A stretch of DNA of 64,000 nucleotides from Panacagrimonas sp963975245 (GTDB lineage: Bacteria > Pseudomonadota > Gammaproteobacteria > Nevskiales > Nevskiaceae): contig CAXBFJ010000006.1 of assembly GCA_963975245.1 (NCBI GenBank), positions 124,001 to 188,000 of the forward strand, written 5' to 3'. Of this stretch, positions 16,349 through 24,746 are shown one piece after another. The position numbers and the translations under genes were made by a program. Every line of letters starts with the position of its first letter. The first letter of the stretch is position 1. The notes under the pieces are model-generated. The model was not told where the DNA came from. It saw only the letters and a list, made by a program, of their open reading frames with translations, and ran no database searches.

Positions 16349-17101
16349 TCAGGGCTTGGGCTTTTCGCGCAGCGTGACGATGCGCGACACGCCGTCGGCC
16401 TGCTTGCGATCTTCCAGTTCAAACAGGCCAATGGCTTTGACCAGCGCGCTGAGCTTGGCATAACCCCAATTGCGGGGGTCGAAGTCGGGTGCTTGTTTGC
16501 TGATGTGCTGGCCAACCGGGCCCAGATGCGCCCAGCCGTCGTCGTCAGAAGCCGCATCGATCGCATTGCGAACTAGATTGACCAGACGCGAATCGCCGCG
16601 AAGCGCCTTGGTGGATTTTCGCGCAGGCGCCTTCTCAGTCTCGGCCTGCTCGGTGCTGTTGCGCAGGACGTCAACATAGATGAACTTGTCGCAGGCCGAC
16701 ACAAAGGCCTGGGGCGTCTTGCGCTCTCCAAAGCCGAACACGCTCAGCCCTGCTTCTCGGATACGCGCAGCAAGGCGGGTGAAGTCACTGTCGCTGGAGA
16801 CGATGCAGAAGCCGTCAAAGCGATTGGTGTAGAGCAGGTCCATGGCATCAATGATCATGGCGCTGTCTGTTGCGTTCTTGCCGGTGGTATAGGCGAACTG
16901 CTGCATGGGTTGGATAGCATGCTCCGCAAGTACCTTCTTCCAGCCGCCGAGATTGGGCTGTGTCCAGTCGCCATAGACGCGTTTGACGCTGGCCACGCCG
17001 TAATTGGCGATTTCGGCAAACAGGGCTTCGGCCAGCTTGGGCTGGGCATTGTCGGCGTCAATCAGGACGGCGAGGCGGGCGCTGCTGGTATCCGTTTTCA
17101 T
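16349..17101 (-). CDS. NYN-domain and OST-HTH/LOTUS-domain protein
   Basis: A 250-residue two-domain protein. Residues about 8-145 form a NYN (PIN-like) domain: LAVLIDADNA with the first acidic residues, TDSAMIIDAMDLL, and CIVSSDSDFTRLA, together a full set of metal-binding acidic positions. Residues about 170-245 form an OST-HTH/LOTUS domain (LVNLVRNAIDAAS through LVKAIGLFELEDR), an RNA-binding winged helix. Such proteins are predicted RNases, and bacterial members are largely uncharacterised. The linker is Lys/Ala-rich. It is convergent with the fadL-like gene (9 bp apart) and divergent from sdhE. Confidence 0.88.
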   Translation of the reverse strand: MKTDTSSARLAVLIDADNAQPKLAEALFAEIANYGVASVKRVYGDWTQPNLGGWKKVLAEHAIQPMQQFAYTTGKNATDSAMIIDAMDLLYTNRFDGFCIVSSDSDFTRLAARIREAGLSVFGFGERKTPQAFVSACDKFIYVDVLRNSTEQAETEKAPARKSTKALRGDSRLVNLVRNAIDAASDDDGWAHLGPVGQHISKQAPDFDPRNWGYAKLSALVKAIGLFELEDRKQADGVSRIVTLREKPKP

Positions 17102-17167
17102 GGCGCTAGGCTATCGCATCCGGCGGCTGGGGCTGCATCCCTGTGCGGCATGGCCCACAATCCGCGC

Positions 17168-17416
17168 ATGGAAAATCTGAGTGTGGACGAGCGTCGCCTG
17201 AAATTTCTGTTGCGACGTGGAATGAAAGAACTGGACGTGATGGTCACGCGCTATCACGCCGGGCGGTATGCACAGGCACCGGAGGCGGAAAGGCAAACCT
17301 TCGTGCGCCTGCTCACCACCGTCGAGGACCCGGACATCTGGTCTTGGACGATGGGATATTCGCCCACACCTGAACAATACCGGGAGGTAGTGGCCGAGCT
17401 GCGTGTTTTCAGATGA
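17168..17416 (+). CDS. sdhE: FAD assembly factor SdhE
   Basis: An 82-residue protein of the SdhE/YgfY/CptB family with the invariant RRGMKELDV motif (the RGxxE site essential for flavinylation of SdhA) and the C-terminal DIWSWTMG segment. SdhE promotes covalent attachment of FAD to SdhA and FrdA in the cytoplasm. The ATG at 17168 matches the family length. The gene overlaps the following ygfX by 4 nt (ATGA), the same pairing as in E. coli. It is encoded about 4 kb from the sdh operon. Confidence 0.93.
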   Translation: MENLSVDERRLKFLLRRGMKELDVMVTRYHAGRYAQAPEAERQTFVRLLTTVEDPDIWSWTMGYSPTPEQYREVVAELRVFR

Positions 17417-17868
17417 GTGCGCCTGATGCGCCCGCGGTGGATGTTGAGCTCAAGCCATCGCATCGCGCCCACCAGTTTTTGTTCTGGGTCCATGTCGTGC
17501 CGCTGGTCCTGCTGCCGCTTACGATGGAAACGGGGACGGCGATGCTGATCATCGCGGCCGGTATCGCAGTCTCGTGGTTCTGGCTTCGTCGGCACCCGGT
17601 GTTCGGATTTGGCCCACGCGCCGTCATTCGGGTGCATGCGCACGGCGATGGACGCTGGAGCATCGAAAACCCGGCCAGAAAACCTGCCGAAGCCGAGCTG
17701 CTCGGTAACAGCTATGTCCATCCGCGTTTGCTGATTCTGAATTTTCGCGTTCCCAGTGGTCAAAGCAGGACGCGCATCATTCTCGGCGACGAAGCGCCGG
17801 AAGATGTCCTGCGCCGCTTGCGTGCCCGGTTGAGCGCGCTGGGCGCCTCTCATCTGGACAAAAACTGA
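17413..17868 (+). CDS. ygfX: YgfX-like membrane protein
   Basis: A 151-residue protein with two adjacent hydrophobic helices (about 26-40 and 42-58) and a cytoplasmic beta-rich tail ending in ILGDEAPEDVLRRLRARL. Topology, length and the 4-nt overlap with sdhE match YgfX (CptA), a poorly conserved family proposed as a toxin acting on cytoskeletal proteins in E. coli. That toxin role is disputed, and an SdhE-related role is equally possible. The assignment depends mainly on context and topology. Confidence 0.75.
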   Translation: MSAPDAPAVDVELKPSHRAHQFLFWVHVVPLVLLPLTMETGTAMLIIAAGIAVSWFWLRRHPVFGFGPRAVIRVHAHGDGRWSIENPARKPAEAELLGNSYVHPRLLILNFRVPSGQSRTRIILGDEAPEDVLRRLRARLSALGASHLDKN

Positions 17869-17869
17869 C

Positions 17870-18439
17870 ATGCGGGCAGTAAAGACAACGCTATTACTCA
17901 TGGCTGGAATCCTGGTGCAGGGCTGCGCGCTGTTCGGCCCCGAACGCGCACCGATTCCCCTAGTGGAATCGGTTGATCTGCAACGTTTCATGGGCGACTG
18001 GCATGTGATCGGTTTCATCCCGATCTTTGCCGAGGCCGATGCCCACAATGGCATTGAGACTTACGCGCTCAATGCAGATGGCAGCATTGCCACAACCTAT
18101 CGCTACCGGGGTGGCGGTTTCAACGCGCCGCTGACAGTCAATACACCCAAGGGCTTTGTCGAGTCCGGCACAAACAACGCCTTGTGGGCCATGCAGTTCA
18201 TCTGGCCATTCAAGGCGGAATACCGGATCGTGTATCTGAAGCCGGATTACTCAGTGAGCATCGTTGCGCGCAACAAGCGCGACTATGTCTGGTTGCTTGC
18301 ACGCGAACCACAGATGGACGACGCCAGCTTTGAGCAGTACCGCAAGAAGATTGCCGCCATGGGGTACGACCCCGCCGAGTTTGTCCGCCAGCCCCAGCAA
18401 TGGCCGGAGTTTGAAAAGCGTTCGCCATTGAAACCCTGA
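17870..18439 (+). CDS. blc: Blc-type bacterial lipocalin lipoprotein
   Basis: A 189-residue lipocalin with a lipobox signal peptide (AGILVQGCALFG, Cys19). The lipocalin GxW motif appears as FMGDWHVIGFIP near residue 43, and YRIVYLKPDYSVSIVAR and DYVWLLAREP correspond to the later conserved strands of Blc. Blc proteins sit in the outer membrane and bind lipids, particularly lysophospholipids, and are induced under envelope stress. The start is 2 bp after the ygfX stop, so the three genes from sdhE form one unit. Confidence 0.88.
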   Translation: MRAVKTTLLLMAGILVQGCALFGPERAPIPLVESVDLQRFMGDWHVIGFIPIFAEADAHNGIETYALNADGSIATTYRYRGGGFNAPLTVNTPKGFVESGTNNALWAMQFIWPFKAEYRIVYLKPDYSVSIVARNKRDYVWLLAREPQMDDASFEQYRKKIAAMGYDPAEFVRQPQQWPEFEKRSPLKP

Positions 18440-18535
18440 GAAATCCGGATACCTGCGTGGTCCATAAAAGGGTCGGAAGCTTGCGCGTCCGAAAACGGCG
18501 AGAACCTTTCGGGGGCAGGGCGCACAATACCCGCC

Positions 18536-19981
18536 ATGCAGATTCAGCCTGATCACCGTTACGAGGCACTCAAGGCAAGGGACGCACGCTTTGACGGGCG
18601 CTTCTTTGTCGGCGTTTCCACGACCGGTATCTATTGTCGGCCGATCTGTTCAGCACGAACACCCGGTCGCGATCGCTGTCAGTTTTTTGAACACGCCGCG
18701 GCTGCCGAGGATCAGGGGTTTCGGCCCTGCCTGCGTTGCAGGCCGGAACTCGCGCCCGGACTCGCACGCAGCGATGCCAGGGCCAGCGCGGCGCGCTGGG
18801 CGGTGGAGCGTATTGAATCCGGGTATCTCAATGACAATAGCGTAGATGCGCTCGCCGCAGAATACGGGCTGTCCGCGCGGCAGTTGCGTCGCAGCATCGT
18901 CAGCGAGTTTGGGGTCAGCCCGGTTCAGCTGGCGCAGACACGCCGACTCCTGCTGGCCAAGCAGTTGCTGGCGCAGACAAGTCTGAGCATGACTCAGGTC
19001 GCCCTGGCGAGTGGCTTTTCGAGCGTGCGCCGTTTCAACCATCTTTTTCAGATGCGCTACCGGCTCAATCCAAGTCAGCTGCGGCGTGATGCAGGAGCTA
19101 AATCCAGCGACGCGATCATCCTGCGGCTGGCCTATCGCCCACCTCTGGCGTGGGCGACTTTATTGGAGTTCCTGGTAGGTCGCGGTGCGGCCGGGGTGGA
19201 AGCGGCTCGCGGCCAGAAGTACCTGCGAACGGTTCATCTGGACGGGCGCTCAGGATGGATGAGCGCGCAGCCTGAAGCGGGAGCGCATCGGCTGCTGGTT
19301 GAGATTTCTCCTGAGCTGGTTCCTGTGCTGGCCAAGCTGTTGCCACGTATTCGTCGACTGTTCGATCTGGATGCGCATCCGGCTTTGATCGATGCACAGC
19401 TTTCGACTGATCCGCACCTCGCGTCCCTGGTGACGGTCTTGCCCGGATTGCGGGTGCCCGGAGCCCTGAATGGATTTGAGCTGGCCTTGCGTGCAGTGCT
19501 GGGCCAGCAGGTGACGGTCAAAGCTGCGAGCACTTTGTTCGGACGATTTGCACGTGCCTTTGGCCAGCCTGCAAACACGCCCCATCCTGAGCTGCTGTAT
19601 TACGCACCAAAGGCGGAACTGATTGCGCAGGCGCCGGTTCAGCAACTCATTGATCTGGGGCTGACACAGCGCCGAGCGCAGACCATTTCCGATCTTGCGC
19701 GGGCGCTGGCCTCGGGGGTTCTTGATCTTGACCAGCCAGCAGACCTGCAAGCTAGCGCTGCGCAGTTGCAGTCCATCGCCGGCATCGGACCCTGGACCGC
19801 GCAATACATCGGCATGCGCGCGCTGCGCGATCCTAACGCGCTGCCGGCATCCGACCTGGGCTTGATGAAAGCCCTCGCAGTGAGCAAGCCGGCGCAGGTC
19901 ATTGCCGCTGCACAGGGCTGGCAGCCGTGGCGCGCATATGGCGCACTGCATCTCTGGCACAGCTTGAAATCAGGAGGCTGA
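18536..19981 (+). CDS. Ada-type regulator fused to AlkA 3-methyladenine DNA glycosylase
   Basis: A 481-residue fusion protein. Residues 1-75 are the Ada methylphosphotriester domain with the four zinc cysteines in TTGIYCRPICSAR and GFRPCLRCRP. Residues about 85-185 are an AraC-type helix-turn-helix (SVDALAAEYGLSARQLRRS, then VALASGFSSVRRFNHLF). Residues about 195-481 are AlkA: an N-terminal beta domain and a helix-hairpin-helix IAGIGPWTAQYI followed by the catalytic aspartate in PASDLGLMK. It should sense methylated phosphates, activate its regulon and excise alkylated bases. It is followed after 1 bp by ogt, which supplies the methyltransferase half of classical Ada. Confidence 0.93.
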   Translation: MQIQPDHRYEALKARDARFDGRFFVGVSTTGIYCRPICSARTPGRDRCQFFEHAAAAEDQGFRPCLRCRPELAPGLARSDARASAARWAVERIESGYLNDNSVDALAAEYGLSARQLRRSIVSEFGVSPVQLAQTRRLLLAKQLLAQTSLSMTQVALASGFSSVRRFNHLFQMRYRLNPSQLRRDAGAKSSDAIILRLAYRPPLAWATLLEFLVGRGAAGVEAARGQKYLRTVHLDGRSGWMSAQPEAGAHRLLVEISPELVPVLAKLLPRIRRLFDLDAHPALIDAQLSTDPHLASLVTVLPGLRVPGALNGFELALRAVLGQQVTVKAASTLFGRFARAFGQPANTPHPELLYYAPKAELIAQAPVQQLIDLGLTQRRAQTISDLARALASGVLDLDQPADLQASAAQLQSIAGIGPWTAQYIGMRALRDPNALPASDLGLMKALAVSKPAQVIAAAQGWQPWRAYGALHLWHSLKSGG

Positions 19982-19982
19982 C

Positions 19983-20486
19983 ATGAAGGGTGATGCTGTT
20001 CAGCACAGCTACCTTGAGAACACACCACTTGGGACGCTGCTTCTGTTATCGCGTGATGGACGATTGTGCGGCCTGTACATGGGCAAGCACGTGAAGGAAG
20101 GCACGGGGAAGTTTGCAACTGGAACGCGTGATGACGCTGCGTTTGCGCACGTAAGCAAACAGCTTCTGGCCTACTTTGCGGGAGAGCTGAAGACTTTTGA
20201 TCTGGACTTCTTCGGGCAGGGAACCGAGTTTCAGCAGCGCGTGTGGGCCGCGCTATGTGAAATTCCCTATGGTGAAACGCTGAGTTACGGTGAGCTGGCC
20301 CGCAAACTCGGAAACCCCAAGGCCTCCCGCGCCGTCGGGTTGGCCAATGGCCAGAATCCGATTTCCATCATCGTGCCTTGTCACCGCGTCATCGGTGCAA
20401 ACGGCGCCCTGACCGGTTACGGCGGGGGCGTCGAGAACAAGCGCTGGTTGCTCGATCACGAAGCGCGCCAGCGCCAGCTCCTATAA
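19983..20486 (+). CDS. ogt: methylated-DNA-protein-cysteine S-methyltransferase
   Basis: A 167-residue suicide methyltransferase that repairs O6-methylguanine and O4-methylthymine. The active-site IIVPCHRVIG carries the acceptor cysteine, preceded by the helix-turn-helix segment ELARKLGNPKASRAVGLANG. The N-terminal ribonuclease-H-like domain is present. It is coupled directly to the ada-alkA gene and ends 3 bp from the convergent nadB stop. An AdaB-like designation would be equally valid. Confidence 0.94.
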   Translation: MKGDAVQHSYLENTPLGTLLLLSRDGRLCGLYMGKHVKEGTGKFATGTRDDAAFAHVSKQLLAYFAGELKTFDLDFFGQGTEFQQRVWAALCEIPYGETLSYGELARKLGNPKASRAVGLANGQNPISIIVPCHRVIGANGALTGYGGGVENKRWLLDHEARQRQLL

Positions 20487-20489
20487 AAC

Positions 20490-22145
20490 TTACGAGATGC
20501 TTTGCATCTCCACTTCTTTCTGCCTTTCGCGATTGAAGCTGGCCGAGGCTTGTTCCTTTCTGCCGGGCAAGATGGTGGGTTCGGCCCTGGGCAGGGCATC
20601 CGGATAGTCCGTTGTGAAATGCAGCCCGCGGCTTTCACGGCGTGACAGCGCCGAGCGAACGATCAACTCCGCACAGACAACCAGATTGCGCAGTTCGATC
20701 AGGTGATGACTGACCCGATAGTTGCCGTAGTACTCCTGGATTTCCTGACGCAGCATTTCGACACGGTGCAGCGCCCTTTGCAGACGCTTGGTGGTGCGCA
20801 CGATGCCCACGTAGTCCCACATGAAGGTGCGCAGCTCTAGCCAGTTGTGTGAGACCACCACGTCTTCGTCCGAATCAGTGACGCGCGACGCATCCCAGGG
20901 CTTGAGTTTTCCCGGCGCCTCGATGCTGTCCAGCCGCGAGAGAATGTCGTCGGCCGCTGCGCTGGCAAACACCAGGCATTCGAGCAGGGAATTCGACGCA
21001 AGCCGATTGGCACCGTGCAGGCCAGTGCATGCCACCTCGCCAATGGCATAGAGATTGGCGACGTCGGTGCGCGCAGCAAAATCGGTAACGACGCCGCCGC
21101 AGGTGAAATGCGCCGAAGGCACTACCGGAATCGGATCGGTGGTGATGTCAATTCCCAGTTCCAGGCAGTGCGCGTGAATGCTCGGGAAGTGGCTGCGGAC
21201 GAAGTCCGCATCAAGATGCGTCACGTCGAGCAGGACGTGTTGCAGGCCCAGCCGTTTCATCTCGTGATCAATGGCTCGGGCCACGATGTCGCGGGGCGCC
21301 AGTTCCGCACGCTCATCGACTTTCAGCATGAAACGCTCGCCGGGTTCGCCATTCTGAGATGGCAGGCGCAGGTAGCCGCCTTCGCCGCGCAGGGCCTCGG
21401 TCATGAGGAAGTTGCGTGAGTCCTTGTGGTACAGGCAGGTCGGGTGAAATTGCATGAATTCCATGTTCCCGACGCGGCAACCCGCGCGCCAGGCCATCGC
21501 AATGCCGTCGCCAGATGCGCCGAAGGGGTTGGATGAATACAGATAGACCTGATTGGCGCCGCCCGTACACAGTGCGACCACCTTCGCCGGCACGGCCTCA
21601 ACCTGCTTGCTTTCGCGGTCGTAGAGGTATGCGCCCTGCGCGCGCTGCCCGCTTGGGTCCAGGATCAGGTCCACCGCGACTGCGCGTTCGCGGATATGAA
21701 TGTTGGGATGATCAATGGCCAGCATCGCCAGCGTGGTTTCCACTTCGCGCCCGGTGGAATCGGCGGCGTGGACCACGCGCCGGTGGCTGTGACCGCCTTC
21801 GCGCGTCAGGTGCAGGCGGGCTTCATTGCCGTCGCCATCATCCTGGGTAAATGAAACGCCCTGATCGAGCAGCCAGTGAATGGCTTCGGGGCCGCGCTCC
21901 ACCGCAAATTCAACGGCGGCCGGGTCGCACAGACCGCCGCCGGCAATGAGCGTGTCCTTGACGTGTGCCGCCAGGGTATCGCCCTTGTCGATGACGGCAG
22001 AAATGCCGCCCTGGGCCCACAGCGTGGAGCCAGACTCGAGGCGGGTCTTGGAAACGACGGTGACTTGCTGGCCGGCCTGGGCCAGGCGCAGGGCGAGGCT
22101 CAGGCCGGACGCGCCGCTGCCGAGAATCAGAATGTTGGAACTCAA
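20490..22145 (-). CDS. nadB: L-aspartate oxidase
   Basis: A 551-residue FAD-dependent oxidase that converts L-aspartate to iminoaspartate, the first step of de novo NAD synthesis. It belongs to the SdhA/FrdB flavoprotein superfamily, with an N-terminal ILGSGASGLSLALRLAQ, the substrate-site segment QFHPTCLY, then MTEALRGEGG and the HFTCGGVVTD region. FAD is non-covalent: the position of SdhA's flavinylated His is not conserved (SGSTLWAQGGIS). It is divergent from rpoE, an arrangement conserved in Pseudomonas and relatives; nadA and nadC are not in the window. Confidence 0.96.
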   Translation of the reverse strand: MSSNILILGSGASGLSLALRLAQAGQQVTVVSKTRLESGSTLWAQGGISAVIDKGDTLAAHVKDTLIAGGGLCDPAAVEFAVERGPEAIHWLLDQGVSFTQDDGDGNEARLHLTREGGHSHRRVVHAADSTGREVETTLAMLAIDHPNIHIRERAVAVDLILDPSGQRAQGAYLYDRESKQVEAVPAKVVALCTGGANQVYLYSSNPFGASGDGIAMAWRAGCRVGNMEFMQFHPTCLYHKDSRNFLMTEALRGEGGYLRLPSQNGEPGERFMLKVDERAELAPRDIVARAIDHEMKRLGLQHVLLDVTHLDADFVRSHFPSIHAHCLELGIDITTDPIPVVPSAHFTCGGVVTDFAARTDVANLYAIGEVACTGLHGANRLASNSLLECLVFASAAADDILSRLDSIEAPGKLKPWDASRVTDSDEDVVVSHNWLELRTFMWDYVGIVRTTKRLQRALHRVEMLRQEIQEYYGNYRVSHHLIELRNLVVCAELIVRSALSRRESRGLHFTTDYPDALPRAEPTILPGRKEQASASFNRERQKEVEMQSIS

Positions 22146-22237
22146 TGTGATGGCCTGATTGATAGACTGTGTCCAATTATGAATGGCTGAGCGATGCAGG
22201 GGTGGTCTCTGTGTCCCGCCAATCTGAATCAGAACGA

Positions 22238-22816
22238 ATGAGTGAACAGCAGCCAGGGGTGGATGATCAGCTTGTAGCGCGCGCGCAGGCCGGAGACAAG
22301 CGCGCTTTCGAGCTGCTTCTGCGTAAATACCAGCACAAGATCATCCAGTTGGTCAGCCGTCTGGTGGGCGAGGCCGACGCGCCCGACGTCGCGCAGGAAA
22401 GCTTCATCAAGGCCTGGCGCGCGCTGCCGGGGTTTCGCGGCCAGAGCGCCTTCTATACCTGGCTTTATCGCATCGGCATCAACACGGCGAAGAATCATTT
22501 GGTTGCGCGCAATCGCCGGCCCAGCACCCAGGACATCGACGTGGACGAAGCTGAACAGTTCGGCCACACCGAACAAATGAGCGATGTTGCAACTCCTGAG
22601 GCACTTCTGTTGTCAGACGAAATACGGCAGCAGGTTGGGCAAACCATCGCCAGCCTTCCGCCGGACCTGCGCCAGGCCATTACCTTGCGCGAGTTGGAAG
22701 GTTTGTCATACGAGGACATCGCCGACGTCATGAATTGCCCGATTGGAACTGTTCGATCCCGCATCTTCAGGGCGCGTGAAGCCATTGATGCCGTGATCAA
22801 GCCGCTGATGGAGTGA
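22238..22816 (+). CDS. rpoE: RNA polymerase sigma factor RpoE (AlgU type)
   Basis: A 192-residue group 4 (ECF) sigma factor. Region 2 (RAFELLLRKYQHKIIQLVSRL through DVAQESFIKAWRAL) and region 4 (LRELEGLSYEDIADVMNCPIGTVRSRI) match E. coli RpoE closely. I chose the ATG at 22238 (MSEQQPG), which reproduces the E. coli N-terminus; earlier in-frame codons would extend toward nadB. It directs the envelope-stress regulon and is held inactive by RseA, encoded next. The order rpoE-rseA-rseB-mucD is the Pseudomonas algU-mucA-mucB-mucD arrangement (mucC absent). Confidence 0.97.
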   Translation: MSEQQPGVDDQLVARAQAGDKRAFELLLRKYQHKIIQLVSRLVGEADAPDVAQESFIKAWRALPGFRGQSAFYTWLYRIGINTAKNHLVARNRRPSTQDIDVDEAEQFGHTEQMSDVATPEALLLSDEIRQQVGQTIASLPPDLRQAITLRELEGLSYEDIADVMNCPIGTVRSRIFRAREAIDAVIKPLME

Positions 22817-22857
22817 ACCCGCACATGATCCCTTCACTGACCACTTGTCGCCCCGAT

Positions 22858-22886
22858 GGAACTTTCCCGTTAAGCTGCGGTTTAGT
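22858..22886 (+). promoter_or_regulatory. candidate sigma-E promoter upstream of rseA
   Basis: GGAACTT at 22858-22864 is a perfect sigma-E -35 element; after a 16-bp spacer, TTTAG at 22881-22885 is a moderate match to the -10. It lies in the 130-bp gap between rpoE and rseA, so it would drive rseA-rseB-mucD under sigma-E control. Confidence 0.5.
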
Positions 22887-22946
22887 TTGGGAACCATCGC
22901 ATTCCGTCAGATTCGAACCGACTTTTTTCAGGAAATGAGCTCCCAC

Positions 22947-23573
22947 ATGAACAATGCTTCATTGTCTGCACTGCTCGACGGGCAGTGCCAGGGCCCAGAG
23001 CTGGACCAGTTGCTGGAAGAGATGGATCGAGATCCTGAGCTGGCAGAACAATGGAGCCGACTGTGCATGACGCGCGAGGCACAGTCTGGCGCGCGCTTCG
23101 ATTCCAACATGCCCTGCATTTGTGCTGGCGTGATGGCGCAACTGGATGATGCTCCGGTGGAAGGCGGCGATACGGTCGTTCCTTTCGCGCGGCCAGCAAC
23201 GCCAGCGCCAGCGGTGCAGTCCGGTGTACGCAAACGTTACTGGAAACCGGTGGTGGGTTTTGCCGCAGCCGCCTCCATGGGCGCCGCCGCCGTTCTGCTG
23301 ATTCAGCCGCAGGCGACCACGCAGCAAGAATTTGAGAGCCCGGCTACCGCGACCGTGGCCAGCGCAGAACCTCTCCAGTGGACCGGAAGTTCAGCGCCGC
23401 AATCTACCCAGGTTGCCAGTCACGATGACGAAGCGCATTCCCAGATGCTGCGGGAGTATCTGATGGACCACAGCAATGCGGTGTCCGGGGAAGGCGTTGG
23501 CGGCACCTTGCGCTATGCCCGGTTTGCTGCACATACAGCTGAGTACCAACCCTATCCGGGCGAGTTTCGGTAA
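22947..23573 (+). CDS. rseA: anti-sigma-E factor RseA
   Basis: A 208-residue anti-sigma factor. The N-terminal domain MNNASLSALLDGQCQGPEL matches the RseA/MucA N-terminus, which wraps the sigma factor in the cytoplasm. One transmembrane helix (about 96-114) follows, then a periplasmic tail that should bind RseB. ATG 22947 is preferred over the ATG 12 bp upstream by alignment with family N-termini. Two cysteines (MPCICAG) in the cytoplasmic part are a small peculiarity. The stop overlaps the rseB start (TAATG). Confidence 0.88.
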   Translation: MNNASLSALLDGQCQGPELDQLLEEMDRDPELAEQWSRLCMTREAQSGARFDSNMPCICAGVMAQLDDAPVEGGDTVVPFARPATPAPAVQSGVRKRYWKPVVGFAAAASMGAAAVLLIQPQATTQQEFESPATATVASAEPLQWTGSSAPQSTQVASHDDEAHSQMLREYLMDHSNAVSGEGVGGTLRYARFAAHTAEYQPYPGEFR

Positions 23574-24643
23574 TGAAGCGCGGACTCGCCTACGCTGGCC
23601 TCGCTCTTGGCCTGTGCCTGAATCTCAGTGCGCAAGCTGCTGAGGGCCAGGCAGGTGACTGGTTAGTGAAAGCTGCGGCTGCAGCTCGCGCAAGCAACTA
23701 TGAAGGTGTCCTGGTCTATCGAGGCGATGATGTGCTCGAGACCTTTCGTGTGACGCATCGGTTTGCGGACGGCTCCGAGCGCGAACGTATCCAGTCCATG
23801 ACCGGCGAAGTGCGCGAAGTTCTCAAGCAGAACGACAAGCTCACCTGTCTGTTACCGCGCGATCGTCAGCTCACCGCGCGCCGAGCGGCCAGCCCCAAGG
23901 GACTGCTCCTGTCGCTGTCGCCAGAACGGCTGCAGCAGATCAGTGCTTACTATGAGGTCAAGGAGCTTGGCGAGGCGCGCATCGCGGGGCGCAAGTGTCG
24001 CGGCATCGCCATCGCACCACGAGATGAGTTCCGCTACGGCTACGAGGTCTGGGCTGACCGTGAATCCGCGGTCCCGCTCAAGCTGAGCCTGGTGGCACCG
24101 GATGGCCGATTGCTGGAGCAGATGTTCTTCACTGAGGTGAGCTTTCCGCAAAGCATTCCCGACGCCGCGTTCCGCGCCGTCACACCAGAAGAGCAAGTGC
24201 GGGAATCAACTGAAACGGCCGTTGACGCCATCGCCCAGGCCCATGCCAGCGAGCCGGTCGCCATTGACGAGACTGAGGTTGTTGATGACCGGGAGCATGC
24301 GAAATTTTCCAAATTGCCGCCCGGCTTTCGCGTGGTTCGTCGGCGGGTGCAGGCCTCTCCAGCCGGTGTTCGTGAGCACGTGGTCTTGAGTGATGGCCTG
24401 AGCGCCGTCTCCGTCTACAGAGTCTTGCGTCCGACGAACTCGGAGATCCAGCCGACAGCACAGCGCCTGGATCGCATGGGGCCGCTCAACGCCTACAGCC
24501 GTTCGGCCGGAGATGTTCAGGTCACGGTGGTGGGAGAGGTCCCGCGCCATACGATCAAGATGATTGGCGACAATCTGGAAGCCGCGCAGGGCCAGCAGGA
24601 TCTGGGTTCCAAGTTTGCAGCTGAGGCGATCGACGCCCGCTGA
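23573..24643 (+). CDS. rseB: periplasmic sigma-E regulator RseB/MucB
   Basis: A 356-residue secreted protein with a signal peptide ending SAQAAEG and a MucB/RseB large domain (about 25-210: YEGVLVYRGDDVLETFRVTHRF, with ERIQSMTGEVREVL) plus the smaller C-terminal MucB/RseB_C domain (about 245-345). RseB binds the periplasmic part of RseA and shields it from proteolysis until unfolded outer-membrane proteins or lipopolysaccharide displace it. It overlaps rseA by one base. Confidence 0.93.
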   Translation: MKRGLAYAGLALGLCLNLSAQAAEGQAGDWLVKAAAAARASNYEGVLVYRGDDVLETFRVTHRFADGSERERIQSMTGEVREVLKQNDKLTCLLPRDRQLTARRAASPKGLLLSLSPERLQQISAYYEVKELGEARIAGRKCRGIAIAPRDEFRYGYEVWADRESAVPLKLSLVAPDGRLLEQMFFTEVSFPQSIPDAAFRAVTPEEQVRESTETAVDAIAQAHASEPVAIDETEVVDDREHAKFSKLPPGFRVVRRRVQASPAGVREHVVLSDGLSAVSVYRVLRPTNSEIQPTAQRLDRMGPLNAYSRSAGDVQVTVVGEVPRHTIKMIGDNLEAAQGQQDLGSKFAAEAIDAR

Positions 24644-24746
24644 GTTGCTCTGTTGCCTGGCCTCACGGTGACGGGATCGAGGGGCGCCTGAGTAAACGCG
24701 CTAAAATTGCCGTGCTCATCCCCTCAGCTGATAACGGCGACCCTAC

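Noticed and set aside
18440..18535. Ada-box or promoter before the ada-alkA gene.
   Set aside because: No convincing AAAGCGCA-type motif or good -35/-10 pair was seen in the interval.
20494..20510. Perfect hairpin GAGATGC-TTT-GCATCTC between ogt and nadB.
   Set aside because: It lies within the last codons of nadB and lacks a proper T-tract on either strand, so a terminator call is not justified, though it might act weakly for the convergent genes.
22137..22164. GGAACTC upstream of rpoE as a sigma-E promoter.
   Set aside because: The -35 lies within the nadB start codons, and no acceptable -10 occurs at 15-17 bp spacing.
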